Shown here: positions 34,831 through 43,996 of the stretch, one piece after another
Numbering within the stretch: the stretch's first letter is position 1
How the letters are laid out: each line of letters starts with the position of its first letter
Source: Paenibacillus sp. PastM-3
Lineage (GTDB): Bacteria; Bacillota; Bacilli; Paenibacillales; Paenibacillaceae
Direction of reading: 5' to 3'
NCBI RefSeq assembly: GCF_029893965.1
Contig: NZ_JARXXP010000006.1
Span: 1-64,000, forward strand
Length of the DNA stretch: 64,000 nucleotides
Program-made: the position numbers and the translations under genes
Notes under the pieces: model-generated
Told to the model about the DNA's origin: nothing
The model's input: only the letters and a program-made list of their open reading frames with translations
Databases searched by the model: none

Positions 34831-35685
34831 ATGGTTGCTTTTGAGCTGAACGTGGATACGCCGGTTCATTTGGAGATGACAGGCAAATTTGTCGCCCCCT
34901 CCAGCGACTGGATTCATCTGAGCCGGATTTTGCAGGATTATGAGCTGATCGTAATGACGGAGGGCATACTCTATCTGGCGGGTGACGATACCCGTTATAC
35001 CCTTTCCAAAGGCGAGTATCTGCTGCTCCCTCCCTACACCAGGCAGTACGGCTACCAAGCCTCCGGCTGCAGCTTTTACTGGCTTCACTTCAAGACGTCC
35101 GCGGGTCTCAGCGTTACAAACAGCACGGGCCATATAGCGGATACAACAGATAACCGGCTGCTGCTCCCGCAATGCGGCACTGTAAAAAGCCTGGAGAAAA
35201 TCATCGTCATGATGAAGCAGCTTCAGGATTCCGTCAGAGCCTACAACCAGAAGACGCTCAACAACTATATGACCACGGTCATTTTGTGCGAGCTGTACAA
35301 TCAGGTGTTCCAGAGTGAGCTTAACCCGGTCAGGAAGACCAAGCAGGAGCAGCTCTACAACGATATTGTGGACTACATCAAATGGAGCCGCAGCGAGCAT
35401 ATCAAGGTCACGCAGATCGCCGCCTATTTTGGCTATAACGAAAAATACCTGTCTCATCTTTTCACGAAAATTTCCGGCATCCCGCTCAAGCAGTACATCC
35501 TGCAGCAAAAGATGGAGCTTGCAAAGTTTCTCCTCTCCGACACTAACCAGAATATCAGCGAGGTCTCGCTCCAGCTCGGCTATAAGGACTGTCACAATTT
35601 CATGAAATCGTTCAAAAAAATCGTCGGCCTCACACCCACAGAATTCCGCAATGCGTACGCCAAGCGGCTGTTGTTCTATGAGTAA
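34831..35685 (+). CDS. AraC-family transcriptional regulator
   Basis: 284 residues. Start ATG 34831 follows AAAGGAGAT. N-terminal cupin-like sensor (ILYLAGDDTRYTLSKGEYLL, YWLHFKTS) and C-terminal helix-turn-helix pair (VTQIAAYFGYNEKYLSHLF and ISEVSLQLGYKDCHNFMKSF). The next genes are remnants on the other strand or truncated, so its target is unclear: the GH43/GH51 cluster 700 bases downstream runs toward it. Possibly an orphan of a locus that has been lost. Confidence 0.92.
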   Translation: MVAFELNVDTPVHLEMTGKFVAPSSDWIHLSRILQDYELIVMTEGILYLAGDDTRYTLSKGEYLLLPPYTRQYGYQASGCSFYWLHFKTSAGLSVTNSTGHIADTTDNRLLLPQCGTVKSLEKIIVMMKQLQDSVRAYNQKTLNNYMTTVILCELYNQVFQSELNPVRKTKQEQLYNDIVDYIKWSRSEHIKVTQIAAYFGYNEKYLSHLFTKISGIPLKQYILQQKMELAKFLLSDTNQNISEVSLQLGYKDCHNFMKSFKKIVGLTPTEFRNAYAKRLLFYE

Positions 35686-35701
35686 GCGCTCTGGACATAC
35701 A

Positions 35702-35737
35702 CAAAAGAGCCACACTCAATAAACCAGGCTGGCTCTC
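35702..35737 (-). terminator. terminator-like hairpin between AraC gene and GNAT remnant
   Basis: AGAGCCA at 35706-35712 pairs with TGGCTCT at 35730-35736; on the minus strand a T-run follows. Could end either convergent unit. Confidence 0.45.
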
Positions 35738-35747
35738 TTGTCGGAAA

Positions 35748-35915
35748 CTATGAGGTCAGTCTGGCAAACGCAACAAGCGTCCCTTTATCACAGGAGACAA
35801 ACCCGTTCTTCTCGTAAAAACCTCTGACATCCGGTGCATCATCGGTGGACGGCTGCATACTGCTCCAAAATACGCTGCATGAGCTGAGTGGCAATTCCCC
35901 GGTTACGGCAACCAT
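35748..35915 (-). pseudogene. GNAT acetyltransferase, C-terminal remnant, frameshifted
   Basis: On the minus strand, GIATQLMQRILEQYAAVHR (the acetyl-CoA binding R/Q-x-x-G-x-A region and following helix) is followed in another frame by DVRGFYEKNGFVSCDKG and an end ARLTS. Both are typical of the last part of a GNAT N-acetyltransferase. The frames join near 35855, and the N-terminal half is missing where an SMR remnant on the plus strand begins. Confidence 0.7.
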
Positions 35916-35987
35916 TTTTACTCCTCCGCAAAATTTGCGTTATCGAACCAAATACCCCAGCTTTCTCCCCCCTCCAGCCGGTATGCC

Positions 35988-36213
35988 TGTTATCCCTAGA
36001 ATTATCACCGGCATTGTGCTGAGCTTCGCCTGTCTAAGCCTTGCTATGAGAGACCTGCCTATGGGGACGGCTTATGCCATCTGGACCGGAATCGGTACGG
36101 TCGGCGGTGTGCTGGTCGGGATGTTCTTCTTCGGGGAATCCAAAGAGTGGCGCCGCGTTCTGTTCATCGGGATGGTGCTGGCCGCTGCCGTAGGACTTAA
36201 GCAGATTTCGTAA
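35988..36213 (+). pseudogene. small multidrug resistance (SMR) efflux protein, C-terminal fragment
   Basis: The last 75 residues of an SugE/EmrE-like protein: FACLSLAMRDLPMGTAYAIW is helix 3 with its GTAYAIWTGIG signature, then VGMFFFGESKEWRRVLFI and the end VGLKQIS. The first two helices, including the essential Glu of helix 1, are missing or unreadable; open sequence upstream in the same frame (from 35845) is antisense to the GNAT remnant. So a truncated gene without its own start. Confidence 0.75.
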
Positions 36214-36312
36214 GGCGGGCGGGCTGAAGACGGATAAAAGTTAACTAATATGAATGAAAAAACAGCAGCAGTTTATGGACAAAAAAACAATGTCCATAAC
36301 TGCCGCTGTTGT

Positions 36313-36400
36313 GATTCAAGGGCATTTGTGCCCTTCATTTCGGCGATTTGGCTGCGCCGGCCGGATTCAAGGGCATTTGTGGCCTTCGCCACACCCGGCT
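36313..36400. repeat. 51-bp hairpin repeat family, two units
   Basis: ATTCAAGGGCATTTGTGCCC at 36314 and ATTCAAGGGCATTTGTGGCC at 36365, exactly 51 bases apart, with CATTTCGGCG between them as in the repeat at 5820. An adjacent inverted repeat (CAGTTTATGGACA / TGTCCATAACTG, about 36268-36303) may end transcripts of the remnant upstream. Confidence 0.75.
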
Positions 36401-36408
36401 AAGGCCTG

Positions 36409-37368
36409 TTACTTATTATCCGGCAGCGGCACGCCGAAGTCCGGTGTGCCGTCTTCTTTCCAGCCTATTACCTTGGCGCGGGTGTGGCGGTTCGGATCAT
36501 ACAGCGGATCGCCTGTAATCTCCTTGTAGCTGCGTGCATGGTAGATCAGCACATCCTCCCCGTTCTCGTTAACGGTGAAGCTGTTATGGCCCGGACCGAA
36601 CTGGCCGTTCTCTTCGCTGGTCTTGAACACCGGCTCCGGGTGCTTGCTCCACGAGGCTGCGTCCAGCAGATCGCTGTCCTCATCTGCAGTAAGCAGTCCC
36701 AGGCAGTAGTTGTAGTCGGTGGCACTGGCCGAGAAGCTCATGAAAATCTTTCCGCCGCGTTTCAGCACGGCCGCACCTTCATTCACGCTGAAGCCGATTT
36801 TTTCCCAATCGTATTCCGGCCGGGCAATCATCGTCTGCTTCCCGGTCAGGGTCCAAGGATTGCTCATCTCCGAGATATACAGATTGGAATTTCCCGGAAT
36901 GTCCGGGTCCTTCTGGGCCCATACATAATAGAGAACCCCTTTATGCTGGAAGGTCGTCGCATCCAGGGCAAAGGATTCCCAGGCCGTCTTGACCTGGCCC
37001 TTCTCCACCCAGCTGCCTTCCAGCGGATTCGGCGATTCGTTCTCCAGCACATACATCCGGTGGTCGAACAGCCCGTCCTTTGTTTCCGTTGTACGCGCGG
37101 CAGCAAAATAGATATACCATTTGCCCTGCAGATAATGGATTTCCGGCGCCCAGATGTTAGCGCTGAGCGGCCCAGTGTCATATTTGCGCCAGACCACGAC
37201 AGGTACCGCTTCTGCAAGGTCTTCAATTGCTGCGGCTCTGCGTACTTCGATCCGGTCATATTCCGGTACGGAAGCGGTAAAGTAGTAATATCCGTCTGTA
37301 TGCTTGTACACCCAGGGATCAGCGCGCTGCTCCACAAGCGGGTTGCTATACTCTTTGCCAGTACTCAT
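36409..37368 (-). CDS. GH43 glycosidase, arabinofuranosidase-like
   Basis: 319 residues, a five-bladed beta-propeller glycosidase without signal peptide, so intracellular. The three catalytic carboxylates are visible: Asp17 (RADPWVY), Asp about 136 (FALDATTF) and Glu about 196 (SVNEGAAV). DGYYYFTASVPEYDRIEVRR is typical of the subgroup of GH43 that includes exo-1,5-alpha-L-arabinofuranosidases. It would trim arabino-oligosaccharides brought in by the neighbouring importer. Third glycosidase of the run, 32 bases behind the GH51 gene. Confidence 0.92.
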   Translation of the reverse strand: MSTGKEYSNPLVEQRADPWVYKHTDGYYYFTASVPEYDRIEVRRAAAIEDLAEAVPVVVWRKYDTGPLSANIWAPEIHYLQGKWYIYFAAARTTETKDGLFDHRMYVLENESPNPLEGSWVEKGQVKTAWESFALDATTFQHKGVLYYVWAQKDPDIPGNSNLYISEMSNPWTLTGKQTMIARPEYDWEKIGFSVNEGAAVLKRGGKIFMSFSASATDYNYCLGLLTADEDSDLLDAASWSKHPEPVFKTSEENGQFGPGHNSFTVNENGEDVLIYHARSYKEITGDPLYDPNRHTRAKVIGWKEDGTPDFGVPLPDNK

Positions 37369-37400
37369 ATCAGTTTCTCCTTTGGTCCATAGAGCTGGAT

Positions 37401-38876
37401 CTATTTAAGTGTAAGTACGACGACAGATGCCGGCGGCAGGGTACAGTTCAGGCTGCCATCAGTCAGCTCAGCACCTTCATAGGCAACAGGCGCTACTGTT
37501 TCCGGCGCTTCGAACGTGTTATGAGCACCAAGCTCTGCATGAGTCAGGATCTCGCCTGTTACTGCGCTTACCTGCGCGCCTCTGATATCCAAACTCAGTT
37601 CGGCATCCGCTTCATGACTCAGATTACAGATGGAGACATACATGCTGCCCTCTCCGTCGCGGGATGCAGAGATGCTTAGCTGCGGAACAGTTACTCCGCC
37701 ATAGGTATACAGCGGGCTGTCAAAGGCAACCTCCAGCAGCTCGTTATCCTGATGCACCTTATACATCCGGAAGACATGATAAGTTGGGGTATGCAGCAGC
37801 TTGTCGCCTTCGGTCAGAATCAGTGCCTGCAGCACATTGACCATCTGGGCGATATTTGCCATATGCACCCGGTCGCTGTGATGATGAAAAATATTCAGGT
37901 GGATGCCGGCAACCAGCGCATCTCTGAGGGTATTCTGCTGGTAGAGGAACCCGGGATTCGTTCCCGGCTCGTTCAGGAACCAGGTGCCCCATTCATCTAT
38001 GATTAATCCTACCCGCTTCTGCGGATCATATTTGTCCATGATCGCCGTGTGACGGGTAATGAGCTCGTCCATACGAAGGGATTTCTGCATCGTCTCGATC
38101 CACTGCGCTTCATCGAAGCCGAGCGCCGGACGCTTCTCCTCCCAGCTGCCGGGGATGGTGTAGGAATGCAGGCTAAGGCCGTCCATCATGCCGCCCGCTT
38201 CCCGCATCACAACTTCAGTCCAGTAATAGTCATCCACATTGGCACCGCCGGCAATTTTGTATAGCCGGTTGTCGCCATAGTTTCGGACATAGGTCTGGTA
38301 GCGCCGGTACAGATCAGCATAATATTCAGGGCGCATATTGCCTCCGCAGCCCCAGTTCTCATTGCCGACACCGAAATATTTCAAGTTCCACGGCTTCTCC
38401 CGCCCGTTCTCCTGACGCCAGGCCGCCATTGGGGATTCGCCGTCAAAGGTCATATACTCGACCCACTCCGACATCTCCTGAACCGTACCGCTGCCGACAT
38501 TGCCGCAAATGTAAGGCTCACATTCCAGCAGCTCACACAGGCGGAAAAATTCATGCGTGCCAAAGTGGTTGTTCTCCACAACGCCGCCCCAGTGGGTGTT
38601 AACCATCCGTTTGCGGCCTTCCTTCGGGCCAATCCCGTCTTTCCAGTGATATTCATCGGCGAAGCAGCCTCCCGGCCAGCGCAGCACCGGAATGTCCAGC
38701 TGCTTCAGCGCAGCCACGACATCATTACGGATGCCATCTGTGTTGGGAACCGGCGAATCTTCGCCTACCCATAAGCCTTCATAGATACATCTGCCCAGAT
38801 GCTCGGCGAAATGCCCGTAAATGTGACGGCTGATCCTGCTTTTTACGATATCCGCATTTAGTACGGCTTTGGTCAT
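37401..38876 (-). CDS. abfA: alpha-L-arabinofuranosidase, GH51
   Basis: About 491 residues. Cytosolic enzyme that removes terminal alpha-L-arabinofuranosyl units. Catalytic acid/base Glu in [11 protein letters not shown] (about 172) and nucleophile Glu in LIIDEWGTW (about 294), close to the positions known for the Geobacillus enzyme. [17 protein letters not shown] and [19 protein letters not shown] are further GH51 signatures. ATG 38876 follows GGAGGAG; upstream in-frame ATGs overlap the preceding gene's tail. Part of the arabinan operon. Confidence 0.96.
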   Translation of the reverse strand: MTKAVLNADIVKSRISRHIYGHFAEHLGRCIYEGLWVGEDSPVPNTDGIRNDVVAALKQLDIPVLRWPGGCFADEYHWKDGIGPKEGRKRMVNTHWGGVVENNHFGTHEFFRLCELLECEPYICGNVGSGTVQEMSEWVEYMTFDGESPMAAWRQENGREKPWNLKYFGVGNENWGCGGNMRPEYYADLYRRYQTYVRNYGDNRLYKIAGGANVDDYYWTEVVMREAGGMMDGLSLHSYTIPGSWEEKRPALGFDEAQWIETMQKSLRMDELITRHTAIMDKYDPQKRVGLIIDEWGTWFLNEPGTNPGFLYQQNTLRDALVAGIHLNIFHHHSDRVHMANIAQMVNVLQALILTEGDKLLHTPTYHVFRMYKVHQDNELLEVAFDSPLYTYGGVTVPQLSISASRDGEGSMYVSICNLSHEADAELSLDIRGAQVSAVTGEILTHAELGAHNTFEAPETVAPVAYEGAELTDGSLNCTLPPASVVVLTLK

Positions 38877-38913
38877 CGTTCTCTCCTCCATCCTTCTGCT
38901 CCCTGTTGTCTGT

Positions 38914-40293
38914 TTAGGCTTCGGAAGCTTGTTTACCCCAGACAGCAATCCCGCTGTCATTCAGCCCTGTAAAGACCAGAGCCGGTTTGTCTTTCTCCCA
39001 GTCCCAGGCCGGCAGCAGCTGCACCTTCTCTTCCCGTCCTTTGCCCTCTGAAAGATTGTTCCAGCTCAGCGACAATGTCCGCCGTCCGTCAAAGGACCAT
39101 ACGCCCATGCCGTGCTTGCCTATCAACTCCCCGCTCTCTTGCAAAGTAAGCAGCTGCGGACTCACCTGGCCGTGGGCAGACGGATCATGCACCAGCCGTT
39201 CCCATCGGCCCGGGATAAGTCCGGCAGGAATATCCTGCTCCACTTCTCCTGCGTAACGCTCCGGCGAAACAACCGGCCAGCCGTCTTCCGTCCAGAGGAT
39301 TTTGCGGATATGCAGATAAGGCCAATGCTTGTTCTCTCCGCCGCGTGCATGATGCGCCATATAGTAGGCTCCGTTATCGTTCAGCACTGAGTTATGCCCC
39401 GGAGCAATCCAGCCGGCATCGTTACCGAACCGGTACCCGCCGAGGATTTTGACACCTACCTCATGCTGCGGCATATACGAGCTGTCCTTCATGTCCCGGC
39501 CGTGTACGTCCACATAAGGTCCGGTTATGGAATCCGCACGGGCAACGCGCACATTGTAATCTTCAAAAAGCGAATCATACGAGACAAACAGATAATATTT
39601 GCGGAACTGCTCGTTATAGACAATGTATGGGCCTTCCACGGCACCGTCCTCTGTAGTCTTATCACGGACAGCCAGCAGCTGGCCGAAGCCTTCCTCAAGC
39701 GGTTTGCCAGACTCCTTATCCAGCTCGAGAATATGTATCCCGCCGAAAAACGAGCCGTACACCATCCACATCCGGCCTTCCGCATCACACACTACATTGG
39801 CATCAATTGCATTCAGATGATCCTCATCCCGCGTTTTGATCACCGCACCCTCATCTGTCCACGGACCCTCAATGGAATCCGCAGTCTGCAGTCCGATCAG
39901 CGACCGGCGGCTGCCAAAGGAGGAAGCGGAATAATACATCCGGTATTTCCCGTTATGCTGGACAACGTCAGGCGCCCACAAATTTGTTGCCCGGGCCCAC
40001 TCTGCTGCAATCTCCGGAATGCCCGGCAGCGCATAATGCACCCACTCCCAATGAATCAGGTCTGCCGATTTGCGCACCATCACGCCGGGTACCGGCTCTC
40101 CCCCTACTCTTACATCCGTAGAAAAGATATAGTAGCCGTCAGGCGTTTTGATGATACCGGGATCATGGGCATTATGTGTCCCCCACGCGGGTTCCGTATC
40201 CAGAATGGAAGTGTCATAGAGCTTTTGTTCACCCGGTGAATCCGGAAAAAGAAGGCCTCCATCCGCGCCCTTGCGATGAACCGGCGTGCCCAT
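38914..40293 (-). CDS. GH43 arabinan endo-1,5-alpha-L-arabinosidase-like
   Basis: 459 residues. GH43 propeller with Asp44 (NAHDPGI), Asp about 163 (NAIDANV) and Glu about 218 ([10 protein letters not shown]); the C-terminal 110 residues form the extra beta domain found in two-domain arabinanases such as Abn2 of Geobacillus and Bacillus. No signal peptide, so it acts on imported oligosaccharides rather than on the polymer. Its ATG overlaps the stop of the permease gene (TGATG), proving that transport and hydrolysis genes are co-translated. Confidence 0.92.
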   Translation of the reverse strand: MGTPVHRKGADGGLLFPDSPGEQKLYDTSILDTEPAWGTHNAHDPGIIKTPDGYYIFSTDVRVGGEPVPGVMVRKSADLIHWEWVHYALPGIPEIAAEWARATNLWAPDVVQHNGKYRMYYSASSFGSRRSLIGLQTADSIEGPWTDEGAVIKTRDEDHLNAIDANVVCDAEGRMWMVYGSFFGGIHILELDKESGKPLEEGFGQLLAVRDKTTEDGAVEGPYIVYNEQFRKYYLFVSYDSLFEDYNVRVARADSITGPYVDVHGRDMKDSSYMPQHEVGVKILGGYRFGNDAGWIAPGHNSVLNDNGAYYMAHHARGGENKHWPYLHIRKILWTEDGWPVVSPERYAGEVEQDIPAGLIPGRWERLVHDPSAHGQVSPQLLTLQESGELIGKHGMGVWSFDGRRTLSLSWNNLSEGKGREEKVQLLPAWDWEKDKPALVFTGLNDSGIAVWGKQASEA

Positions 40294-41129
40294 CAGCCTT
40301 TAACCCCCGAGATGGCTACTGATTCGATAATCTGCTTCTGGAACACCAGGAAGATAATCAGCATCGGCAGCAGCGCGATAATGGAAGCAGCCATAATGAG
40401 CGGATAATCCGTCTGGATGGCATAGGTCGCATTAAAGTTGGCAATGACCAGCTGCAGCGTCTGCTTCTCGGGTGAATTCAGATAAATGATCGGCGACAGA
40501 TAATCATTCCAGATCCCCATAAACCACAGGATCAGCTGCGCGGCTACCGCAGGTTTGATCAGCGGGAAGGTAATGGAGCTGTACAGCCGGAAATAGGAGC
40601 TGCCGTCGATTTTGGCGGCTTCGATAATAGCATTCGGCACACTGCTAAGATACTGCCGCAGGAAGAAGATCATGACGATGTTGCCGAACAGGCCGGGAAC
40701 AATCAGCGGCAGCAGGGTATCCACCCAGCCCAGCTTGGAGAACATGAAAAACTGCGGAATCATAACTGCCGGATAAGGGATCATCAGGGATGAGAGCATC
40801 AGCAGAAAGATTTTATTTTTGGCCGGAAATTTCAGTTTGGCAAAAGCAAAGGCCGCCAGCGACGACGTAAACGTTCCTACTACGGTTACTGAAACCGCGA
40901 TAATTACGCTGTTCTTGATCCCGCTCAGCAGCGGGCCGGCTTCCCAAATCTCTTTATATTTTCCGAAATGAACCGGGTTTGGAATCCAGACCGGCGGCAA
41001 GGCAAAGACGTCCTGCTTGTCCTTCAGTGAGGTGGACAACATCCAGAGCAGCGGGCCGATCATGAATACTGCACCGATTAACAGCAAAATGAAAATAAGG
41101 GTATTGGTAATTCTTCTTCTGCTCTTCAA
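40293..41129 (-). CDS. carbohydrate ABC transporter permease (AraQ-like)
   Basis: 278 residues, six helices, coupling loop IIEAAKIDGSSYFRLYSSIT and C-terminus SVAISGVKG typical of MalG-type permeases. It lies between the first permease and the GH43 arabinanase. In Bacillus subtilis the arabino-oligosaccharide importer AraNPQ has the same composition (binding protein, two permeases, shared ATPase MsmX), so import of arabino-oligosaccharides is inferred. Confidence 0.93.
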   Translation of the reverse strand: MKSRRRITNTLIFILLLIGAVFMIGPLLWMLSTSLKDKQDVFALPPVWIPNPVHFGKYKEIWEAGPLLSGIKNSVIIAVSVTVVGTFTSSLAAFAFAKLKFPAKNKIFLLMLSSLMIPYPAVMIPQFFMFSKLGWVDTLLPLIVPGLFGNIVMIFFLRQYLSSVPNAIIEAAKIDGSSYFRLYSSITFPLIKPAVAAQLILWFMGIWNDYLSPIIYLNSPEKQTLQLVIANFNATYAIQTDYPLIMAASIIALLPMLIIFLVFQKQIIESVAISGVKG

Positions 41130-41153
41130 CTTTATTCGCTCCTCCCTCTCATA

Positions 41154-42044
41154 TCAATCAACATCGAACGACTGCTTCTCGTTCATTCTGAATTGGATAA
41201 GAGTCACGACAAATATAAACGCGCCCAGAACAACCGCCATGGCGGAAGCATAACCCATCTGGAAGTTGCCGAAGGCTTTTTGCCAGATATAGAACACGAC
41301 TGAAGCCGAAGCATATTCCGGTCCGCCTGTAGGGGTCATAATGTTCATCTCGGTAAAGATTTGCGATCCTCCGATAATATTGGTAACGATGATAAAGAAG
41401 GTAACCGGACGCACCATCGGCCAGGTAATATGCCAGAAGGCCTTGAAGCTGTTCGCTCCATCCAGCTCGGCCGCTTCATAATAGGATCTCGATACACTTT
41501 GCAGCGCCGCCAAATACAGCAGCATCGTATAGCCGACACCCTTCCAGACCGCCATAATGATCAGTGCGGGTTTGACCGTATACTTGTTGGCCATCCAGTT
41601 GGGCCCCGTTATGCCGAACAGGTCAAGGAACTGGTTAACCAGTCCATAATCCCCGTTGTAAGCCCAGTTCCACATAATGGATACCGCAGCCAGTGACGAG
41701 ATTACCGGAACATAGTAGATCACGCGGAATGCTGTTGTACCGGGTACACCGCGGTTAAGTCCCAGTGCCAGCAGCAGGGCCAGCACAATCCCGATTGGAA
41801 TGCCGAGCATCATAAAGAGGGTGTTGAAAAGCGCTTTATGGAACAGCTCATCCGTCCACAAATCCTTGAAATTGCTTAAACCGATCAGATTCATCTGGCC
41901 GAGGCCGTCCCAATCCGTAAACGAGCCGTAGATGGAATAAATCATCGGATACAGGGTAAAGATCAGAAGCCCCAGCAGCGGAGGAAGAATGAACAGAAAT
42001 CCGTAGATTTTCTCCTTCCGGTAGAGGTTAGACTTTTGATTCAT
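41154..42044 (-). CDS. carbohydrate ABC transporter permease (AraP-like)
   Basis: 296 residues, six helices starting IYGFLFILPPLLGLLIFTLY, coupling loop EAAELDGANSFKAFWHITWP. ATG 42044 has GAGGTGATT upstream; the GTG three codons earlier lies inside that site. Separated from the binding-protein gene by a hairpin (42073-42121) that may lower its expression relative to the binding protein. Confidence 0.93.
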   Translation of the reverse strand: MNQKSNLYRKEKIYGFLFILPPLLGLLIFTLYPMIYSIYGSFTDWDGLGQMNLIGLSNFKDLWTDELFHKALFNTLFMMLGIPIGIVLALLLALGLNRGVPGTTAFRVIYYVPVISSLAAVSIMWNWAYNGDYGLVNQFLDLFGITGPNWMANKYTVKPALIIMAVWKGVGYTMLLYLAALQSVSRSYYEAAELDGANSFKAFWHITWPMVRPVTFFIIVTNIIGGSQIFTEMNIMTPTGGPEYASASVVFYIWQKAFGNFQMGYASAMAVVLGAFIFVVTLIQFRMNEKQSFDVD

Positions 42045-42072
42045 GGCAATCACCTCAAATTCGGATATCAGA

Positions 42073-42121
42073 TAAAAGTGATGCCGGCCGGTGCTGCTTT
42101 AAGGGCCGACATCACTTTTTT
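42073..42121 (-). terminator. intercistronic hairpin between binding protein and permease
   Basis: Minus strand AAAAGTGATGTCGGCC, loop of about 14, GGCCGGCATCACTTTTATC. Such stems between binding-protein and permease genes usually act as partial terminators or protect the upstream message so that the receptor is made in excess. Confidence 0.7.
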
Positions 42122-42147
42122 CTGGGGTAAAGCAGGTTTACCGGGAA

Positions 42148-43545
42148 TTATTTCTTGGATTTCGCTTCCTGCTCAATCGCTTTATCCAGCAGCTTCTGCA
42201 TCTTAGGCTGTTCCTCTTTCACATACTCTGCAGCTGTAATCTTTCCGTCCAGCACAGGCTGGATATCAGTAAAGAACAGGTTGTACCATTCAGCATTGTA
42301 AGTATAGTGGCCTGGCAGTACTCTTCCGTACTCTTCAACAACCTGCAGGAATTCTTCTTTGTTCGCTGGTTTGGTTGTGGTGTCTGCTGCCCATTCTTTA
42401 GCCATGTCGATCAGGTTAGGAATCTGAACTTTGGCCTTAACCAGCGCGTCCATGCCTTCCTTCGAGGCTGTCAGATAGTTAATCAGCTCAACTGCTTCTT
42501 CCGGATGCTTGGTTTTGGCGGATGCGCCGATACCAAGGGAGCCTGTCCATGTAGCGGATTTGCCAGTGGAACCGGCAGGGTAAGGAATCAGATCATAATC
42601 GAAAGGCAGTGTTTCATAAGTGCTCATATCCCATGGACCTACAGGGAAGAAGGCCATTTCGCCTTTCATCCAGCGCTGGTAGGTATCCAGGGTCTGCGCC
42701 TGCTCGGTGGATGGTGTGATGCCGTATTTGTTCTGCATGTCGGCAAAGAACTGAAGCGCTTCCGCAAATTTCGGATCATCAATGGTAACTTTGGTTTTGG
42801 TTGCATCAATCCAGTCTGCACCATTACTCCATACAAATGCTTGCAAAGCCCAGTTCACGTTAAAGCCTGCGCCGAACTGGTCAAGCTTGCCGTCTCCGTC
42901 CTTGTCGATGGTCAGCTGCTGGGCAACCTTGATGAACTCATCCCAGGTGTAAGGCTTGTCCTTGTCAGGCAGCGGAATGCCGGCTGCTTCGAACATCGTT
43001 TTGTTGTAGCCGAGTGCAAAAGGACCAACGTCTTTCGGCATACCGTAAATGTTGCCCTGACCGGCCATTGTACCGTCATAACGGTACAGGTCCACGCCGT
43101 ATTTCCAGATATTATCGAGATTAATGTTAGAATTGCCTTCAATATAGCTGGTCAGATCCAGCAGGACGCCGCTGTTAACATAAGCCTTGAGGTCACCGGA
43201 TTCAAAATAGAACACATCCGGTACGCTGTTGCCCGTAATAGAGGCTTTCAGTTTGGTTGCATATTGGTCGGCTGCAGTAACCACGATCTTAACTTTCACG
43301 TTCGGGTGGTCAGCTTCGAATTGCTTGACAACGCCTTCATAAGCCTTCTGCTCATCTGTGCCGCCTCTGAACATAAACGTCAGATTCTTGGTTTCCTGCG
43401 AATTGCTGCTTCCCCCGCTATTTCCTGTGTTGCTTCCCGCATTATTGCCTGACGATGCATTGTTGTTCCCGCCGCAGCCCGCCAGTACAACCGATACCAG
43501 CAAAACTAACGACAGCAGTGTAAACCAGCCCTTTTTCTTTAACAC
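42148..43545 (-). CDS. arabino-oligosaccharide-type ABC substrate-binding lipoprotein
   Basis: 465 residues. Lipobox VVLAGCGG (Cys about 24), Asn/Ser/Gly-rich linker to about 50, then [20 protein letters not shown] and MalE-like features ([39 protein letters not shown]). GTG start at 43545 with GGAGGGG 9 bases before. First gene of the arabinan operon. Assignment to arabino-oligosaccharides rests on the three glycosidases behind it. Confidence 0.92.
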   Translation of the reverse strand: MLKKKGWFTLLSLVLLVSVVLAGCGGNNNASSGNNAGSNTGNSGGSSNSQETKNLTFMFRGGTDEQKAYEGVVKQFEADHPNVKVKIVVTAADQYATKLKASITGNSVPDVFYFESGDLKAYVNSGVLLDLTSYIEGNSNINLDNIWKYGVDLYRYDGTMAGQGNIYGMPKDVGPFALGYNKTMFEAAGIPLPDKDKPYTWDEFIKVAQQLTIDKDGDGKLDQFGAGFNVNWALQAFVWSNGADWIDATKTKVTIDDPKFAEALQFFADMQNKYGITPSTEQAQTLDTYQRWMKGEMAFFPVGPWDMSTYETLPFDYDLIPYPAGSTGKSATWTGSLGIGASAKTKHPEEAVELINYLTASKEGMDALVKAKVQIPNLIDMAKEWAADTTTKPANKEEFLQVVEEYGRVLPGHYTYNAEWYNLFFTDIQPVLDGKITAAEYVKEEQPKMQKLLDKAIEQEAKSKK

Positions 43546-43604
43546 TGAAACCCCTCCTAGAGTGTTGTGAACAATTGCGAAGCTTATATAGAAAGAACTA
43601 AAGT

Positions 43605-43618
43605 AACCGTTTGCGGTT
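43605..43618. promoter_or_regulatory. palindrome AACCGTTTGCGGTT, candidate operator
   Basis: Inverted repeat AACCG-TTTG-CGGTT, 60 bases upstream of the GTG of the binding-protein gene and overlapping a possible promoter. It resembles a degenerate cre site but could equally be the operator of the divergent ArsR-type regulator. Confidence 0.45.
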
Positions 43619-43691
43619 GTTTATAGTTCAAGCTACCTTTTTGCGACCGACCTATTTCATACTTTTCTTAATCAGTTAAAAAACATTTGAA

Positions 43692-43705
43692 TGTATTCGC
43701 TTACA
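43692..43705. promoter_or_regulatory. cre-like catabolite repression site
   Basis: TGTATTCGCTTACA fits the CcpA consensus TGNNANCGNTNNCA at all but one position and is nearly palindromic. Placed about 150 bases upstream of the arabinan operon. Confidence 0.5.
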
Positions 43706-43996
43706 GATATAAAATAACATATATAAGGTTTGCTGTAAACCAAAAAATATAAATCTTTTTATACTTATTGAAACTAAATGAGAAATATAAGATATTCGTG
43801 AAAAAATAGGCGTTATTTCAGCATTAATCGATCATCCATTTTTAGAAAAACTTAAAGTAAATCGCTGATTTACACATATTTTAGCTTAAATTTAATGATA
43901 TGACACAAATAAAGGCGGAAAGCTTTCCTTTTCACCTCAATTAGTTTATAATTTTATAAAATAGTTATTAATGACGTCTGCGGAAGAAGGTTCGAT

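Larger units (their letters stand above)
43546..43996. other. AT-rich divergent control region of arabinan locus
   Basis: 450 bases of AT-rich DNA between the importer (minus) and the ArsR-type regulator (plus). Two candidate operators are listed separately. No open frame with a ribosome binding site. The length suggests long leaders or several binding sites. Confidence 0.5.
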
